Assembly (NCBI GenBank): GCA_031551525.1
Contig: JAVBNN010000003.1
Span: 1 to 64,000, forward strand
Direction of reading: 5' to 3'
DNA: 64,000 bases
DNA from: JAVBNN01 sp031551525
GTDB taxonomy: Bacteria > Bacillota > Negativicutes > Acidaminococcales > JAISLQ01
Shown piece by piece: positions 35,041-43,961 of the stretch (position 1 is the stretch's first letter; each line of letters begins with the position of its first letter). Made by a program: the position numbers and the translations under genes. The notes under the pieces were generated by a model. It worked only from the letters and a program-made list of their open reading frames with translations, had not been told where the DNA came from and did no database searches.

Positions 35041-35074
35041 AGCAAAAACCGGAACGCTGATGCGCCCGGCCTGT
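35041..35074 (-). terminator. Terminator at the end of the fapR-fab-rnc operon
   Basis: GC-rich arms around 35061-35070 and 35048-35057 (imperfect, with a small bulge) followed on the minus strand by GGTTTTTGCTTTT, four bases after the rnc stop. Confidence 0.65.
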
Positions 35075-35077
35075 TTT

Positions 35078-35797
35078 TTACAATTCGCCCATTGCCTCGA
35101 GAGCCCGTTTGGCTGCTATCTGTTCGGCCTCTTTCTTGGAACGCCCTTCACCGTGCCCGACTGTTTTGTCGTTTATCAGAGCGGCCATCTTAAATATCTT
35201 ATGATGATCCGGCCCATCTTCCGCAATCAGTGTGTAACTGACCGCCGACTCGCTGTCGCGCTGGACGATTTCTTGCAGTTTGGTTTTATAATCGAACACC
35301 CCGTCTGAAACGGCGCAAGCGTCCATTTCAGCCTGTAAAATAGCCAAGGCCATTTGGTTGGTCTTCTCCCAGCCCTGGTCGATATAACAGGCTCCAATGA
35401 CCGCTTCAAACGCGTCCGCCAGTATGGAATTACGGTTGCGGCCGCCGGAAGCCTCTTCGCCCTTACCGAGCAGTATGTACTTCCCGAGGTTAATGCCGCG
35501 CGCATACTGTGAAAGCGCGGCTTCGCATACTACCCGCGCCCGCAGTTTGGTCATGGCGCCTTCGGCCATTTCAGGAAAATTGCTGTAAATATAGGTACAG
35601 ACAACCAGGCTAAGTACAGAGTCGCCTAAAAACTCCAGCCGTTCATTGTGTACCGGCCGGGGCATGGTTTTGGCCTCATGTGCATACGAAGTATGGGTCA
35701 GTGCATTTTCCAAAAGAGCTGCATTATTTATTTCGATGTTCAACGCTGTGCATAATTCAGCAAGCTGTCCTTTACGCACTGCACTATTATTTTGCAT
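35078..35797 (-). CDS. rnc: Ribonuclease III
   Basis: Double-strand-specific RNase that processes rRNA and mRNAs. The 239-residue protein has the catalytic signature ERLEFLGDSVLSLVV near 52-66 and the second acidic cluster ILADAFEAVIGACYID near 125-140. A C-terminal dsRBD (TKLQEIVQRDSESAVSYTLI near 169; GEGRSKKEAEQIAAKRALE near 215) completes it. It is the last gene of the fatty acid operon, 12 bases behind fabF, followed by a terminator. The fab-acpP-rnc order is shared by many bacteria. Confidence 0.97.
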   Translation of the reverse strand: MQNNSAVRKGQLAELCTALNIEINNAALLENALTHTSYAHEAKTMPRPVHNERLEFLGDSVLSLVVCTYIYSNFPEMAEGAMTKLRARVVCEAALSQYARGINLGKYILLGKGEEASGGRNRNSILADAFEAVIGACYIDQGWEKTNQMALAILQAEMDACAVSDGVFDYKTKLQEIVQRDSESAVSYTLIAEDGPDHHKIFKMAALINDKTVGHGEGRSKKEAEQIAAKRALEAMGEL

Positions 35798-35809
35798 GTT
35801 ATCGCACTC

Positions 35810-37048
35810 TTATTGATATTTTTTGAATAAAAGCGTGGCGTTATGGCCGCCAAAACCAAACGAATTGGAAAGAGCGTAGTTAACTTCCTTTTCGCGGGCT
35901 TTATTGGGTACATAGTCAAGATCCATGCCTTCATCTACATTTTCCATATTAATGGTCGGCGGGATGAGAGAGTTTTCAATGGTCAAAGCCGTCGCTATGG
36001 CCTCAATGCCTCCGGCCGCTCCCAAAAGATGGCCGGTCATGGATTTTATGGAACTGATAGAGAGTTTTTGTGCGTGTTCGCCAAATACGCGTTTGATCGC
36101 CAGCGTTTCGTTTAGGTCATTCATCGGGGTAGATGTGCCGTGGGCGTTGATGTAGTCCACCTTCTCAGGTGTTATGCCAGCATCGTCGAGCGCCAGTTGC
36201 ATGCATTTTGATGCCTGCAAACCCTCGGGCGCCGGAGCGGTGACGTGGTAGGCGTCGGCATTTGAGCCGTATCCTACTACTTCTGCGTAGATATGGGCGC
36301 CGCGTTTCACTGCGTGTTCCAGTTCTTCCAAAATAACAATGCCCGCGCCTTCGCCCATGACAAAACCGTCGCGGTCTTTATCAAACGGCCGGGAAGCTCT
36401 TTCCGGTTCGTCATTTCGGGTGGAAAGGGCTTTCATGGAGGCAAAACCGCCTACGGCGATAGGGGATACTGCTGCCTCGGTGCCGCCGGCTACCATGACG
36501 TCCGCCCCGCCGTGCGCAATTATACGAAAAGAGTCGCCTATGCAGTTAGTACCTGTGGCGCAGGCTGTGACAACACAAGTGTTTATGCCTTTAAGGCCAA
36601 ACATGATGGATATCTGCCCGGCCGCCATATTGGCAATCATCATGGGTACAAAAAACGGGCTTACCCGGTCAGGGCCACGGTCAAACAGTACTTTATACTG
36701 GTTGTGCAACGTTTCTACACCGCCGATGCCTGTGCCGACGCAAGTCCCCATACGGTCTTTGTTTTCTTTCTCAAGGTCTATCCCTGAGTCTTCAAAAGCC
36801 AGTTTGGCCGCGGCTACCGCAAATTGGGCAAAGCGGTCCATGCGTTTGGCTTCTTTTTTATCAAGGAAATCACCCGGTTCAAAGTCTTTTACTTCGCCCG
36901 CAATATGGCAGTTGATACTGCTGGCGTCAAAGGCAGTTATCTGGCCGATACCGCTTTTTCCCGCTATCAGGGATTCCCAGAATTTATTTTTCCCTATACC
37001 AATCGGGGTTATTGCCCCCAAACCCGTTATGACTACTCGTCTTTTCAA
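35810..37048 (-). CDS. fabF: 3-oxoacyl-ACP synthase II
   Basis: Elongating condensing enzyme of type II fatty acid synthesis. With the TTG at 37048 (GAGGTG 6 bases upstream) the protein has 412 residues and the active-site Cys falls at 163 ([10 protein letters not shown]), the same number as in E. coli FabF, which supports this start over one 21 bases earlier. The catalytic His pair is in [12 protein letters not shown] near 301 and [12 protein letters not shown] near 337, with the C-terminal [11 protein letters not shown]. It sits between the FabK-like gene and rnc. Confidence 0.96.
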   Translation of the reverse strand: MKRRVVITGLGAITPIGIGKNKFWESLIAGKSGIGQITAFDASSINCHIAGEVKDFEPGDFLDKKEAKRMDRFAQFAVAAAKLAFEDSGIDLEKENKDRMGTCVGTGIGGVETLHNQYKVLFDRGPDRVSPFFVPMMIANMAAGQISIMFGLKGINTCVVTACATGTNCIGDSFRIIAHGGADVMVAGGTEAAVSPIAVGGFASMKALSTRNDEPERASRPFDKDRDGFVMGEGAGIVILEELEHAVKRGAHIYAEVVGYGSNADAYHVTAPAPEGLQASKCMQLALDDAGITPEKVDYINAHGTSTPMNDLNETLAIKRVFGEHAQKLSISSIKSMTGHLLGAAGGIEAIATALTIENSLIPPTINMENVDEGMDLDYVPNKAREKEVNYALSNSFGFGGHNATLLFKKYQ

Positions 37049-37058
37049 AGAAAACACC

Positions 37059-38018
37059 TCACGCTTCAATAGTTTCTATTTCTTGGAGAAGTCGGGCAAA
37101 AATCTCTTTTACAGGTAAAATTTCCTTGATTTCAGGCATCCTCTCACCGGTAAATACCAGTCCTGTATCTACATCGCCTTGCTGGGCGCGGGTAAGAGCC
37201 CTTATGATGCAAAACGCTTTGGAACATTGTTTGAGGCAGGCATCGCACTGCGTCGGCCGCGGCGCCTCTCCCGCCAGATGCTTTTGGGAAAAAGGATTCT
37301 TTATCGCCCGTCCAGGGTAACCGACCGGGCTATCTATCAATACAATATCTTCAGGTTTTACCCTTAGATAAAATTCTTTCAAAGCCGGGGCGCCGTTGGA
37401 TTCGACGCTGGCAGCAAATCTGCTGCCCATTTGTACGCCGTCCGCGCCAAGTTTCAAGGTCTCGACTATATCCTTGCCGGTAATAATGCCGCCTGCCGCA
37501 ATAACAGGTATGCTGACAGCCTTTTTTATCTCCGGGAGCAATTCACGCATGGGCACATCTGTGCCAAGATGCCCGCCAGCTTCCTTGCCTTCCACTATAA
37601 CAGCAGAAGCGCCAAGGTTTTGCGATATCCTGGCCAGTTTCGCGGTTGCGACTATCGGCACTATGGCCGTGCCCGACTCTTTGCCTAAAGAGAACATGTC
37701 ACGGGAAAAACCAGCGCCGGCAACGACAAGATCTATCCCTTCGTCTATTGCGGTGTTAAGCAAGCCCAAAAATTCCCGGGCGGCAACCATTGCGTTTATG
37801 CCTATTATACCTTTACCGCCGGTAAGTTCTCTTGCCAGACGGATCTCTTTTCTCAATTCATCAAAGGCCATGCCGGACGCGGCTATCAAACCTATGCCGC
37901 CTTCATTGGCAACAGCCGCCGCTAAACGCGCCGTAGACAAACGTATAGCCATCCCGCCCTGTATGATTGGAATGTCTGCTGTCAATTTGCCAATTTTAAG
38001 CGCCGGTAGTTTCAACAA
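37059..38018 (-). CDS. FabK-like/nitronate monooxygenase-family flavoprotein with C-terminal Cys motif
   Basis: A 319-residue FMN TIM-barrel protein, homologous to FabK (enoyl-ACP reductase II) and to nitronate monooxygenases. [20 protein letters not shown] lies near 19-38, [12 protein letters not shown] near 147, and [12 protein letters not shown] and [14 protein letters not shown] near 175-210. Unlike the true FabK of this operon it carries four cysteines, C258-xx-C261-xxx-C265-xxxx-C270, which could bind an Fe-S cluster or zinc. Its place between acpP and fabF suggests a role in fatty acid metabolism, for example a second enoyl reductase or a detoxifying oxidase, but this is inference. Two adjacent TTG codons (38018, 38015) behind GGAGG can serve as start. 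Confidence 0.8.
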   Translation of the reverse strand: MLKLPALKIGKLTADIPIIQGGMAIRLSTARLAAAVANEGGIGLIAASGMAFDELRKEIRLARELTGGKGIIGINAMVAAREFLGLLNTAIDEGIDLVVAGAGFSRDMFSLGKESGTAIVPIVATAKLARISQNLGASAVIVEGKEAGGHLGTDVPMRELLPEIKKAVSIPVIAAGGIITGKDIVETLKLGADGVQMGSRFAASVESNGAPALKEFYLRVKPEDIVLIDSPVGYPGRAIKNPFSQKHLAGEAPRPTQCDACLKQCSKAFCIIRALTRAQQGDVDTGLVFTGERMPEIKEILPVKEIFARLLQEIETIEA

Positions 38019-38044
38019 TTATTCCTCCATTCGGAATTTACCTT

Positions 38045-38075
38045 CAGGAAAGTCCTGCACAGCAGGACTTTCCTG
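38045..38075 (-). repeat. Perfect 14-base hairpin between acpP and the FabK-like gene
   Basis: Arms 38062-38075 and 38045-38058 (CAGGAAAGTCCTGC / GCAGGACTTTCCTG) with a 3-base loop, 25 bases after the acpP stop. No T-run follows on the minus strand, so it is more likely an mRNA-stabilising or processing structure than a terminator. Confidence 0.8.
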
Positions 38076-38099
38076 GCATAAAATGCAATGCGGTAAAAG

Positions 38100-38336
38100 T
38101 CAGGCTTGCTTTTCTTTGTCGATAAGTTCTACTGCATCACGCACAGTGCGGATTTTTTCAGCTGTTTCGTCGGGGATCTCGATATTGAATTCTTCCTCAA
38201 AGGCCATGATAAGTTCTACGATATCCAAAGAATCGGCGCCGAGGTCGTCAATAAATGTAGAATCCATACTTACTTCGGCTTCATCAACGCTAAGCTGTTC
38301 GACAGTGATTTCTCTTACTTTTTCAAAAGTGCTCAC
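38100..38336 (-). CDS. acpP: Acyl carrier protein
   Basis: A 78-residue acidic carrier of growing acyl chains. Ser36 in the motif GADSLD is the 4'-phosphopantetheine attachment site, followed by [19 protein letters not shown] chose the GTG at 38336 because the exceptionally strong AAGGAGGTGA lies a few bases upstream; a longer frame has no support. It lies behind fabG and in front of a 14-base hairpin that may stabilise its message, in line with the high ACP level cells need. Confidence 0.97.
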   Translation of the reverse strand: MSTFEKVREITVEQLSVDEAEVSMDSTFIDDLGADSLDIVELIMAFEEEFNIEIPDETAEKIRTVRDAVELIDKEKQA

Positions 38337-38378
38337 AACAATCACCTCCTTCCAAAAATGGATGATTTTGTACAATAA

Positions 38379-39122
38379 CTACATTACCATGCCGCCATCT
38401 ACATGTAAAGTTTGACCAGTAATATATTTTGCGGCATCACAAGCAAGGAACAGTACTGCCTCGGCGACATCTTCAGCTTGCCCGAGGCACCCCAAGGGTA
38501 TTGCTTTTAGCATATCTTCTTTTACATTTTCTGGCAAGATAGAAGTCATATCTGTTTCTATAAAACCGGGGGCGATGGCATTGGCTGTAATGTTGCGCGA
38601 GGCCAGTTCTTTGGCCACCGCTTTGGTAAAACCGATGACACCGGCTTTGGCGGCGGCGTAGTTGGCCTGTCCTGCGTTGCCGTTCACTCCGACGACCGAG
38701 CTCATATTTATGATGCGCCCGTATCTTTGCTTCATCATAGGTTTTGTGGCCGCTTTGGTGCAGTTATATGCGCCTTTAAGATTTGTGTTGATGACAGCGT
38801 CCCAGTCTTCGTCTTTCATCCTCATCAAAAGACCGTCACGGGTAATGCCGGCGTTGTTAACAAGGATGTCGAGCCGGCCGAATTCTTTTACCACTTTGTC
38901 TACCATTTCGGCAGCTTCTTTGCCGTCAGATACGTCGGCTTTTATTAAAATGACGCGCCTGCCCATATCTTTGATGACTTTTTCCACTTCTTCAGCGGCA
39001 GCCTGATTGCCGGCATAATTGACCGCAATATCGGCGCCCGCTTTAGCTAAAGCGATAGCACAAGCCCGCCCTATGCCACGAGAGCCTCCCGTAACTAAGG
39101 CTGTCTTTCCTTCTAAGCTCAT
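38379..39122 (-). CDS. fabG: 3-oxoacyl-ACP reductase
   Basis: NADPH-dependent reductase of the SDR family, 247 residues. Cofactor site [10 protein letters not shown] at 11-20, NNAG at 89-92, and the catalytic tetrad N114, S142 (NMSSVVG), Y155 and K159 (NYAAAKAG). The C-terminal [14 protein letters not shown] is typical. The ATG overlaps the fabD stop by 4 bases (ATGA). Confidence 0.97.
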   Translation of the reverse strand: MSLEGKTALVTGGSRGIGRACAIALAKAGADIAVNYAGNQAAAEEVEKVIKDMGRRVILIKADVSDGKEAAEMVDKVVKEFGRLDILVNNAGITRDGLLMRMKDEDWDAVINTNLKGAYNCTKAATKPMMKQRYGRIINMSSVVGVNGNAGQANYAAAKAGVIGFTKAVAKELASRNITANAIAPGFIETDMTSILPENVKEDMLKAIPLGCLGQAEDVAEAVLFLACDAAKYITGQTLHVDGGMVM

Positions 39123-40063
39123 TTTCCAGCCTCCTTTAAAGCAGTGATGGTTCTTTCCAGGCTATCGAGGTCGCCCACGTTGAACGCGGACACGCCCGGT
39201 TCTATTTTTTTCGCAAAACCGCACAGGGTTTTGCCTGGGCCTATCTCTACAAATATCCCGGCGCCGTCTTTAATCATTTCTTTGGTTAAATTTGTCCAGA
39301 GTACCGGACTGGCCGCTTGTTTTACCAGGAGTTCTTTTATTTCTTCTTTTTTCACCACCGGTTGGGCTGTAACGTTAGAATACACCGGCCGGATGGCGTC
39401 TTTAAATTCTATCGTGTCAAGAAATTTTTCCAGTTTAGCCGCCGCCGGTTTTAAAAGCGTACTGTGAAAAGGTGCGCTGACCGGCAACAACAGGGCACGC
39501 TTGGCACCCGCCGCCTTCAGTCTTTCAGCCGCCACTTCAACGCCTTTAGCGCTGCCCGCTATGACCACCTGTCCTGGACAGTTGAAGTTGACTGCCTGCA
39601 CTACCAGGTTTTCTTTTTCGACTTCCTCACAGATGGCGATTATTTTCTCGTCTTCCATGCCCATGACAGCTGCCATGGCGCCTTCGCCTACCGGTACGGC
39701 TTCTTGCATATATTGTCCGCGCATGTGCACAGTCTTGACTGCGTCTTTAAAGGACATGGCCTCAGCTGCGACCAGCGCCGAATATTCACCCAGGCTGTGC
39801 CCGGCCGCCATCGCGAAAGTCATGCCTTTTTCTTTCAACACTTCGTAAACGGCTATACTGACTGTCAAAATAGCCGGCTGAGTGTATTTGGTCAGGCGCA
39901 GTTCTTCTTCCGGCCCTTCAAAACACAGTTTGCTGATAGAAAAACCCAGCGCCTCGTCAGCTTCAGCGAAAATATGTTTCGCCGCCGGATAGGTGTCGTA
40001 AAAATCCCTGCCCATTTCCACGTATTGAGCGCCCTGTCCAGGGAAAATAAAGGATGTTTTCAT
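39119..40063 (-). CDS. fabD: Malonyl-CoA:ACP transacylase
   Basis: Loads malonate from CoA onto ACP. The 314-residue protein has [19 protein letters not shown] at the N-terminus, the catalytic Ser90 in [14 protein letters not shown], Arg in MRGQYMQEA near 117 and the catalytic His in [14 protein letters not shown] near 201. The ATG lies 32 bases behind fabK; fabG follows with a 4-base overlap. Confidence 0.97.
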   Translation of the reverse strand: MKTSFIFPGQGAQYVEMGRDFYDTYPAAKHIFAEADEALGFSISKLCFEGPEEELRLTKYTQPAILTVSIAVYEVLKEKGMTFAMAAGHSLGEYSALVAAEAMSFKDAVKTVHMRGQYMQEAVPVGEGAMAAVMGMEDEKIIAICEEVEKENLVVQAVNFNCPGQVVIAGSAKGVEVAAERLKAAGAKRALLLPVSAPFHSTLLKPAAAKLEKFLDTIEFKDAIRPVYSNVTAQPVVKKEEIKELLVKQAASPVLWTNLTKEMIKDGAGIFVEIGPGKTLCGFAKKIEPGVSAFNVGDLDSLERTITALKEAGK

Positions 40064-40095
40064 GGCAAAAATTCTCCTTCAGTTCGCTGTTTTGT

Positions 40096-41034
40096 TTAAA
40101 ACTTTTTCACCGAATCAAATACTTTTGGCAGATTACCAACGATGTCCTGGATGATTTCTCCAACACTCCTGATTTCTTTTATCATGCCGGCAGACTGTCC
40201 GGCCATTACCGAGCCAAAGCGTACATCACCGTCGCAAACGGCGGCTTTTAGTTTGCCCGCTCCCATTTGGTCTAGTTCTTCCACACTGGCGCCGGCCCGT
40301 TCCATTTCTTCAAACTGCTTGGTCAACATATTTTCAAGAACCCTGACCGGGTGTCCGGTACTGTTGCCGGTAGTGACCGAGCTGCGGTCACGCGCCTTTA
40401 ATATGGCGTTTTTATAGTTTTCATGCGCTATGCATTCGTGTGAAGCGACAAAACGCGTCCCTATTTGCACGCCTTCGGCTCCGAGACACATAACGGCAGC
40501 TAAACCGCGAGCATCGACGACGCCTCCGGCGGCGATGACCGGCACCGATACCGCATCCACGACTTGCGGTATCAGGCACATGGTGTTTACCGCGCCTATA
40601 TGTCCACCGCTTTCATTGCCTTCGGCGATCAAAGCATCTACACCTGAACGCACCAGGCGGGTAGCGAGAGCAACCGATGCCACCACCGGAATGACCTTGG
40701 TGCCTATCTCTTTTAACACAGGCAGGTATTCAGCCGGGTTGCCGGCGCCGGTAGTGATGACTTTAACACGTTCATCTATGACTACTTGCATAACGTCTTT
40801 GACAAACGGTGATCTGAGCATGATATTTACGCCAAACGGTTTATCCGTCCAGCCTTTTATTTTTCTGATCTCTTCGCGCAGTACTTCCGGCGGCATATGC
40901 CCCGCCCCGATAATACCAAGCCCTCCGGCATTAGATACGGCAGTAGCCAGTTCACTGGTGGCTACCCAGGCCATACCACCCTGCAATATAGGGTATTTTA
41001 TTCCTAACAGTTCACAAATACGATTATTCCCCAC
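40096..41034 (-). CDS. fabK: Enoyl-ACP reductase II (FMN-dependent)
   Basis: FMN enzyme that performs the last reduction of each elongation cycle in organisms with FabK instead of, or besides, FabI. The 312-residue sequence shows YPILQGGMAWVATSELATAV near 14-33, GIIGAGHMPPEVLREEI near 39, EGNESGGHIGAVNT near 138, VIAAGGVVDARGLAAVMCLG near 165 and GVQIGTRFVAS near 187. This is the standard FabK pattern including the His of ESGGHIG. The start is a GTG behind GGAGG. It is placed between fabH and fabD, the same order as in several Firmicutes; the window has no fabI. Confidence 0.94.
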   Translation of the reverse strand: MGNNRICELLGIKYPILQGGMAWVATSELATAVSNAGGLGIIGAGHMPPEVLREEIRKIKGWTDKPFGVNIMLRSPFVKDVMQVVIDERVKVITTGAGNPAEYLPVLKEIGTKVIPVVASVALATRLVRSGVDALIAEGNESGGHIGAVNTMCLIPQVVDAVSVPVIAAGGVVDARGLAAVMCLGAEGVQIGTRFVASHECIAHENYKNAILKARDRSSVTTGNSTGHPVRVLENMLTKQFEEMERAGASVEELDQMGAGKLKAAVCDGDVRFGSVMAGQSAGMIKEIRSVGEIIQDIVGNLPKVFDSVKKF

Positions 41035-41051
41035 TTAACGTTACTTCCTCC

Positions 41052-42047
41052 CTATTTGTTCCACTTTAACGCGCAGGCCGCCCAGGTCAAGCCAGTCCCG
41101 AAGCCGACCAAAAGTACGTTGTCGCCTTTTTTTATACGCCCTTCGTCCCATGCCTCGCTAAGTGCGATAGGTACGGACCCGGCAGAGGTATTGCCGTATT
41201 TTTGCACATTGATAAAAAATTTCTCCAATGGCTGTTTCAGGCGTTTCGCGCCGGACTGTATGATGCGTACATTGGCCTGGTGCGGTATGTAAATATCTAT
41301 ATCGTCAGCCTGTAGGCCAGATTTGGCAAGTACAGTATTTATAGCTTCCGGCATGATGCGCGAGGCGAATTTAAATACTTCAGTACCGTCCATCTGCGCC
41401 AGGTGAAGCTTTTCTTTGAGTATTTCTTCGGTAACGGGCGTACGCGTTCCCCCGGCCCTGGCAATGATAGCTTCGCCGCCGGAACCGTCCGAGCCCAACG
41501 TGTATGAATAAAAGCCGTATCCTTCTTCGACTGGACCGATTACCGCAGCGCCCGCGCCGTCGGCAAACAGGACGCAAGTATTGCGGTCTTCCCAGTTGAT
41601 GACTCGTGAAAGTATTTCCGCACCGATAACGAGAACTTTGTTCATGGAACCGGTGGCTACCATTTGCGATGCCACCGAGAGGCCGTAAATAAATCCTGAA
41701 CAGCCGGCAGCCAGGTCAAACGCACCCGCGTTGACCGCGCCAAGTTTATCCTGCACCAGGCAGCCGGTCGCCGGGAAGGGATAATCACCCGATAGTGTAC
41801 ACATAACGATGAGGTCTATTTCTTCCGGTTTGACACCGGCATGTTCCAATGCGCGACGCGCGGCTGCAACTGCCATATCCGAGGTGTTTTCTCCGGGCGC
41901 GGCTATGTGCCGCTCTTTTATGCCGGTGCGCTCGGTTATCCATTCATCGGTGGTGTTCACCATTTTTTCCAGGTCTTTATTGGTAAGTATTTTCTCCGGA
42001 GCGTAATGCCCTACGCCAAGGATACCCACAGGTCGTAAATTTTTCAT
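41052..42047 (-). CDS. fabH: 3-oxoacyl-ACP synthase III
   Basis: Starts fatty acid chains by condensing acetyl-CoA (or branched acyl-CoA) with malonyl-ACP. The 331-residue thiolase-fold enzyme has the active Cys116 in DLAAGCSGFIYGL, His in YIPHQANVRI near 255 and Asn in KYGNTSAGSVPIAL near 284-297. The ATG overlaps the plsX stop by 4 bases. Confidence 0.97.
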   Translation of the reverse strand: MKNLRPVGILGVGHYAPEKILTNKDLEKMVNTTDEWITERTGIKERHIAAPGENTSDMAVAAARRALEHAGVKPEEIDLIVMCTLSGDYPFPATGCLVQDKLGAVNAGAFDLAAGCSGFIYGLSVASQMVATGSMNKVLVIGAEILSRVINWEDRNTCVLFADGAGAAVIGPVEEGYGFYSYTLGSDGSGGEAIIARAGGTRTPVTEEILKEKLHLAQMDGTEVFKFASRIMPEAINTVLAKSGLQADDIDIYIPHQANVRIIQSGAKRLKQPLEKFFINVQKYGNTSAGSVPIALSEAWDEGRIKKGDNVLLVGFGTGLTWAACALKWNK

Positions 42048-43057
42048 CGCTCAGCTTCTCCTTCATTATTTATAGTAGCCTCGATATGTTCCAATAGATT
42101 ATTTTTGTCAAAGGTTACCGCCACGCCTATGGCGTTTTTGATCGCTTTGGCTTTGGAACTGCCGTGACAGATAATAAAAGTGCCATTCACTCCCAAAAGT
42201 GGCGCGCCGCCGTATTCTGATGACTCCATCTTTTTTTTCATGCCGCGCAGGGCGGGCATGAGTACCATAGCTGCCGCCTTGGAGAAAAATCCGCCTTGTT
42301 TGATGGCGTCTTTTAGCATCTCAAGGATCACCATGGCAAGACCCTCGGCGCTTTTGAGCACTACATTGCCAACAAAGCCGTCACATACTATCACGTCTAC
42401 TTTTCCGTTGGTAATGTCACGTCCTTCAGCATTGCCGGTAAAGTTTAAGCTTTTTTCGTCTTGCAGCAAAGGATAAGTGGCTAAAACCTGTTCATTGCCT
42501 TTGCTTTCTTCTTCACCGATATTTAAAAGCCCGACACGTGGCTTATGTATTTCAAGTATGTGTTGGGCATACAGTGAACCCATTATAGCTGCCTGTACCA
42601 TATGCTGCGGTTTGCTGTCAACGTTGGCTCCCGAGTCTAAAAGCACGGTCACACCGCTCTTGTTTGGTATATGGGTAGCTATGGCGGGGCGTTCTATACC
42701 TCGGATACGGCCAAGGCCGAAAAGTGCCGCCGCAACTGCGGCGCCGGTACTACCAGCCGATATTACCGCCTGGCAATCGCCCGTTTTCAATAGTTTGGTA
42801 GCTATAACTATTGAAGAGTCTTTTTTCTTGCGCACAGCCACACTAGGTTGCTCGCACATCTCTATCACTTCACTGGCGTGGCAAACAGATATTTTGTCAT
42901 TTTTAAAAGATTTTTCTTCTTTTAGGACTTTTTCTATTTCGTTTTTATCCCCTACCAAAGCCACTTCACAGCCATAAGTATGCACTGCCTGTATCGCCCC
43001 ACGCACTATTTCGCCGGGGCCATAGTCAGTACCCATAACGTCAACAGCTACTCTCAT
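42044..43057 (-). CDS. plsX: Acyl-ACP:phosphate acyltransferase
   Basis: Makes acyl-phosphate from acyl-ACP, the first step of phospholipid synthesis in the PlsX/PlsY route. The 337-residue protein has MRVAVDVMGTDYGPGEIVRG at the N-terminus, ISAGSTGAAVAAALFGLGRI near 100-119, LLNIGEEESKGNEQ near 172 and DVIVCDGFVGNVVLKSAEGL near 212. It directly follows fapR (7-base gap), as in Bacillus subtilis. Confidence 0.97.
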   Translation of the reverse strand: MRVAVDVMGTDYGPGEIVRGAIQAVHTYGCEVALVGDKNEIEKVLKEEKSFKNDKISVCHASEVIEMCEQPSVAVRKKKDSSIVIATKLLKTGDCQAVISAGSTGAAVAAALFGLGRIRGIERPAIATHIPNKSGVTVLLDSGANVDSKPQHMVQAAIMGSLYAQHILEIHKPRVGLLNIGEEESKGNEQVLATYPLLQDEKSLNFTGNAEGRDITNGKVDVIVCDGFVGNVVLKSAEGLAMVILEMLKDAIKQGGFFSKAAAMVLMPALRGMKKKMESSEYGGAPLLGVNGTFIICHGSSKAKAIKNAIGVAVTFDKNNLLEHIEATINNEGEAER

Positions 43058-43064
43058 TTACGTC

Positions 43065-43628
43065 TCACTCTCCGCCAATCAAGGATACAACGATAAATTT
43101 TGCCCGAAAAACTTCTTCTTGTTCATTGCGTATTTTTACCCAAATAAAATACTTATTGCCGCGTTGGCGGATTACCTGCGCTTTGGCAATAAGACGTTCC
43201 CCTTTATGGATAGGTTTGATGTATTTTACGTTGGCCACGCCGGTCAAGGCGGCCGGAGCGTCTATGATAGCCAGCGCCAGTGTATTGGCCTGGGCAAACA
43301 TATAATAGCCGCGCGCTATCCCTGTCCGGTCGATCACCATATCGGGCGTCACAGTCATAGTCGATATACCGCGCAAACCAAGTTCTATATCCAAAAGTTC
43401 GCCTACTACGTCAGCGCTGTCGATCGCCCGGAGCTTTCTTTGCGCTGTGTGAGCCATGCTTTTGACACGCTCGCGCAGTTCCGGGATCCCGAGACGCACT
43501 CTATCGAGCCTTATCGTCTGAACGCTGACCGACAATTCCCGGGCGAGTTGCTCGTCCGTGCAAAAAGGGTTGTCAGTCAGACGCTCGCGCAAGGCCTCGT
43601 GCCTTTTTATTTTTAGCATAGGTTTCAT
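43065..43628 (-). CDS. fapR: Fatty acid and phospholipid synthesis regulator FapR
   Basis: Malonyl-CoA-responsive repressor of lipid synthesis genes. The 187-residue protein has an N-terminal DeoR-like helix-turn-helix (TDEQLARELSVSVQTIRLDR near 24-43) and a connecting helix. The C-terminal hot-dog effector domain (DRTGIARGYYMFAQANTLA near 100; GNKYFIWVKIRNEQEEVFRA near 155) binds malonyl-CoA in homologues. The ATG follows GGGTGATG. A FapR-type operator lies directly upstream, so the whole operon is probably autoregulated. Confidence 0.95.
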   Translation of the reverse strand: MKPMLKIKRHEALRERLTDNPFCTDEQLARELSVSVQTIRLDRVRLGIPELRERVKSMAHTAQRKLRAIDSADVVGELLDIELGLRGISTMTVTPDMVIDRTGIARGYYMFAQANTLALAIIDAPAALTGVANVKYIKPIHKGERLIAKAQVIRQRGNKYFIWVKIRNEQEEVFRAKFIVVSLIGGE

Positions 43629-43643
43629 ACGACATCACCCTAT

Positions 43644-43660
43644 TTATGACTTGGTACTAA
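43644..43660 (-). promoter_or_regulatory. FapR operator candidate
   Basis: The 17-base imperfect palindrome TTAGTACCAAGTCATAA (minus strand) lies between the -10 box and the fapR start. It closely resembles the Bacillus FapR box (TTAGTACC half-sites), with one half-site degenerate. Confidence 0.7.
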
Positions 43661-43670
43661 GACCTAAGTA

Positions 43671-43700
43671 ATTATAGCTCGCTATTAAAAAATCTGTCAA
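43671..43700 (-). promoter_or_regulatory. Consensus promoter of the fapR-plsX-fab operon
   Basis: Perfect TTGACA (43695-43700) and TATAAT (43671-43676) on the minus strand with an 18-base spacer, immediately followed by the FapR box. Confidence 0.85.
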
Positions 43701-43735
43701 GAAAAAAAAAGAGACTCCGATATAGATCAGAGTCT
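43701..43735 (-). terminator. Terminator of yceD-rpmF
   Basis: Ten-base arms 43726-43735 and 43712-43721 (one G-U pair) with a 4-base loop, followed by CTTTTTTTTTC on the minus strand. It separates rpmF from the fapR promoter by no more than a base or two. Confidence 0.88.
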
Positions 43736-43749
43736 TTTTGCATATAGGC

Positions 43750-43929
43750 TTATTTTTCCATATTTACGATCTGCTGTCCCTTATACGAACCGCATTTTGG
43801 GCAAACACGGTGTGGCATCTTAAATTCGTGGCACTGTGGGCACTCGATCAAGCCTGGAACTGTCAGCTTCCAGTTGGCGCGGCGCTTGTCGCGGCGGGCT
43901 TTGGACATTTTACGCTTCGGTACTGCCAT
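43750..43929 (-). CDS. rpmF: 50S ribosomal protein L32
   Basis: A 59-residue ribosomal protein. It starts [20 protein letters not shown] and carries the zinc ribbon CPQC (30-33) and CPKC (43-46), so it is the zinc-binding form. The ATG at 43929 has GGAGG upstream. It is the second gene of the yceD-rpmF unit and ends just before a strong terminator and the fapR promoter, the classic yceD-rpmF-(fapR)-plsX-fab order. Confidence 0.96.
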   Translation of the reverse strand: MAVPKRKMSKARRDKRRANWKLTVPGLIECPQCHEFKMPHRVCPKCGSYKGQQIVNMEK

Positions 43930-43961
43930 TTATATACACCTCCTCAAGCTTTTCGAATTGA

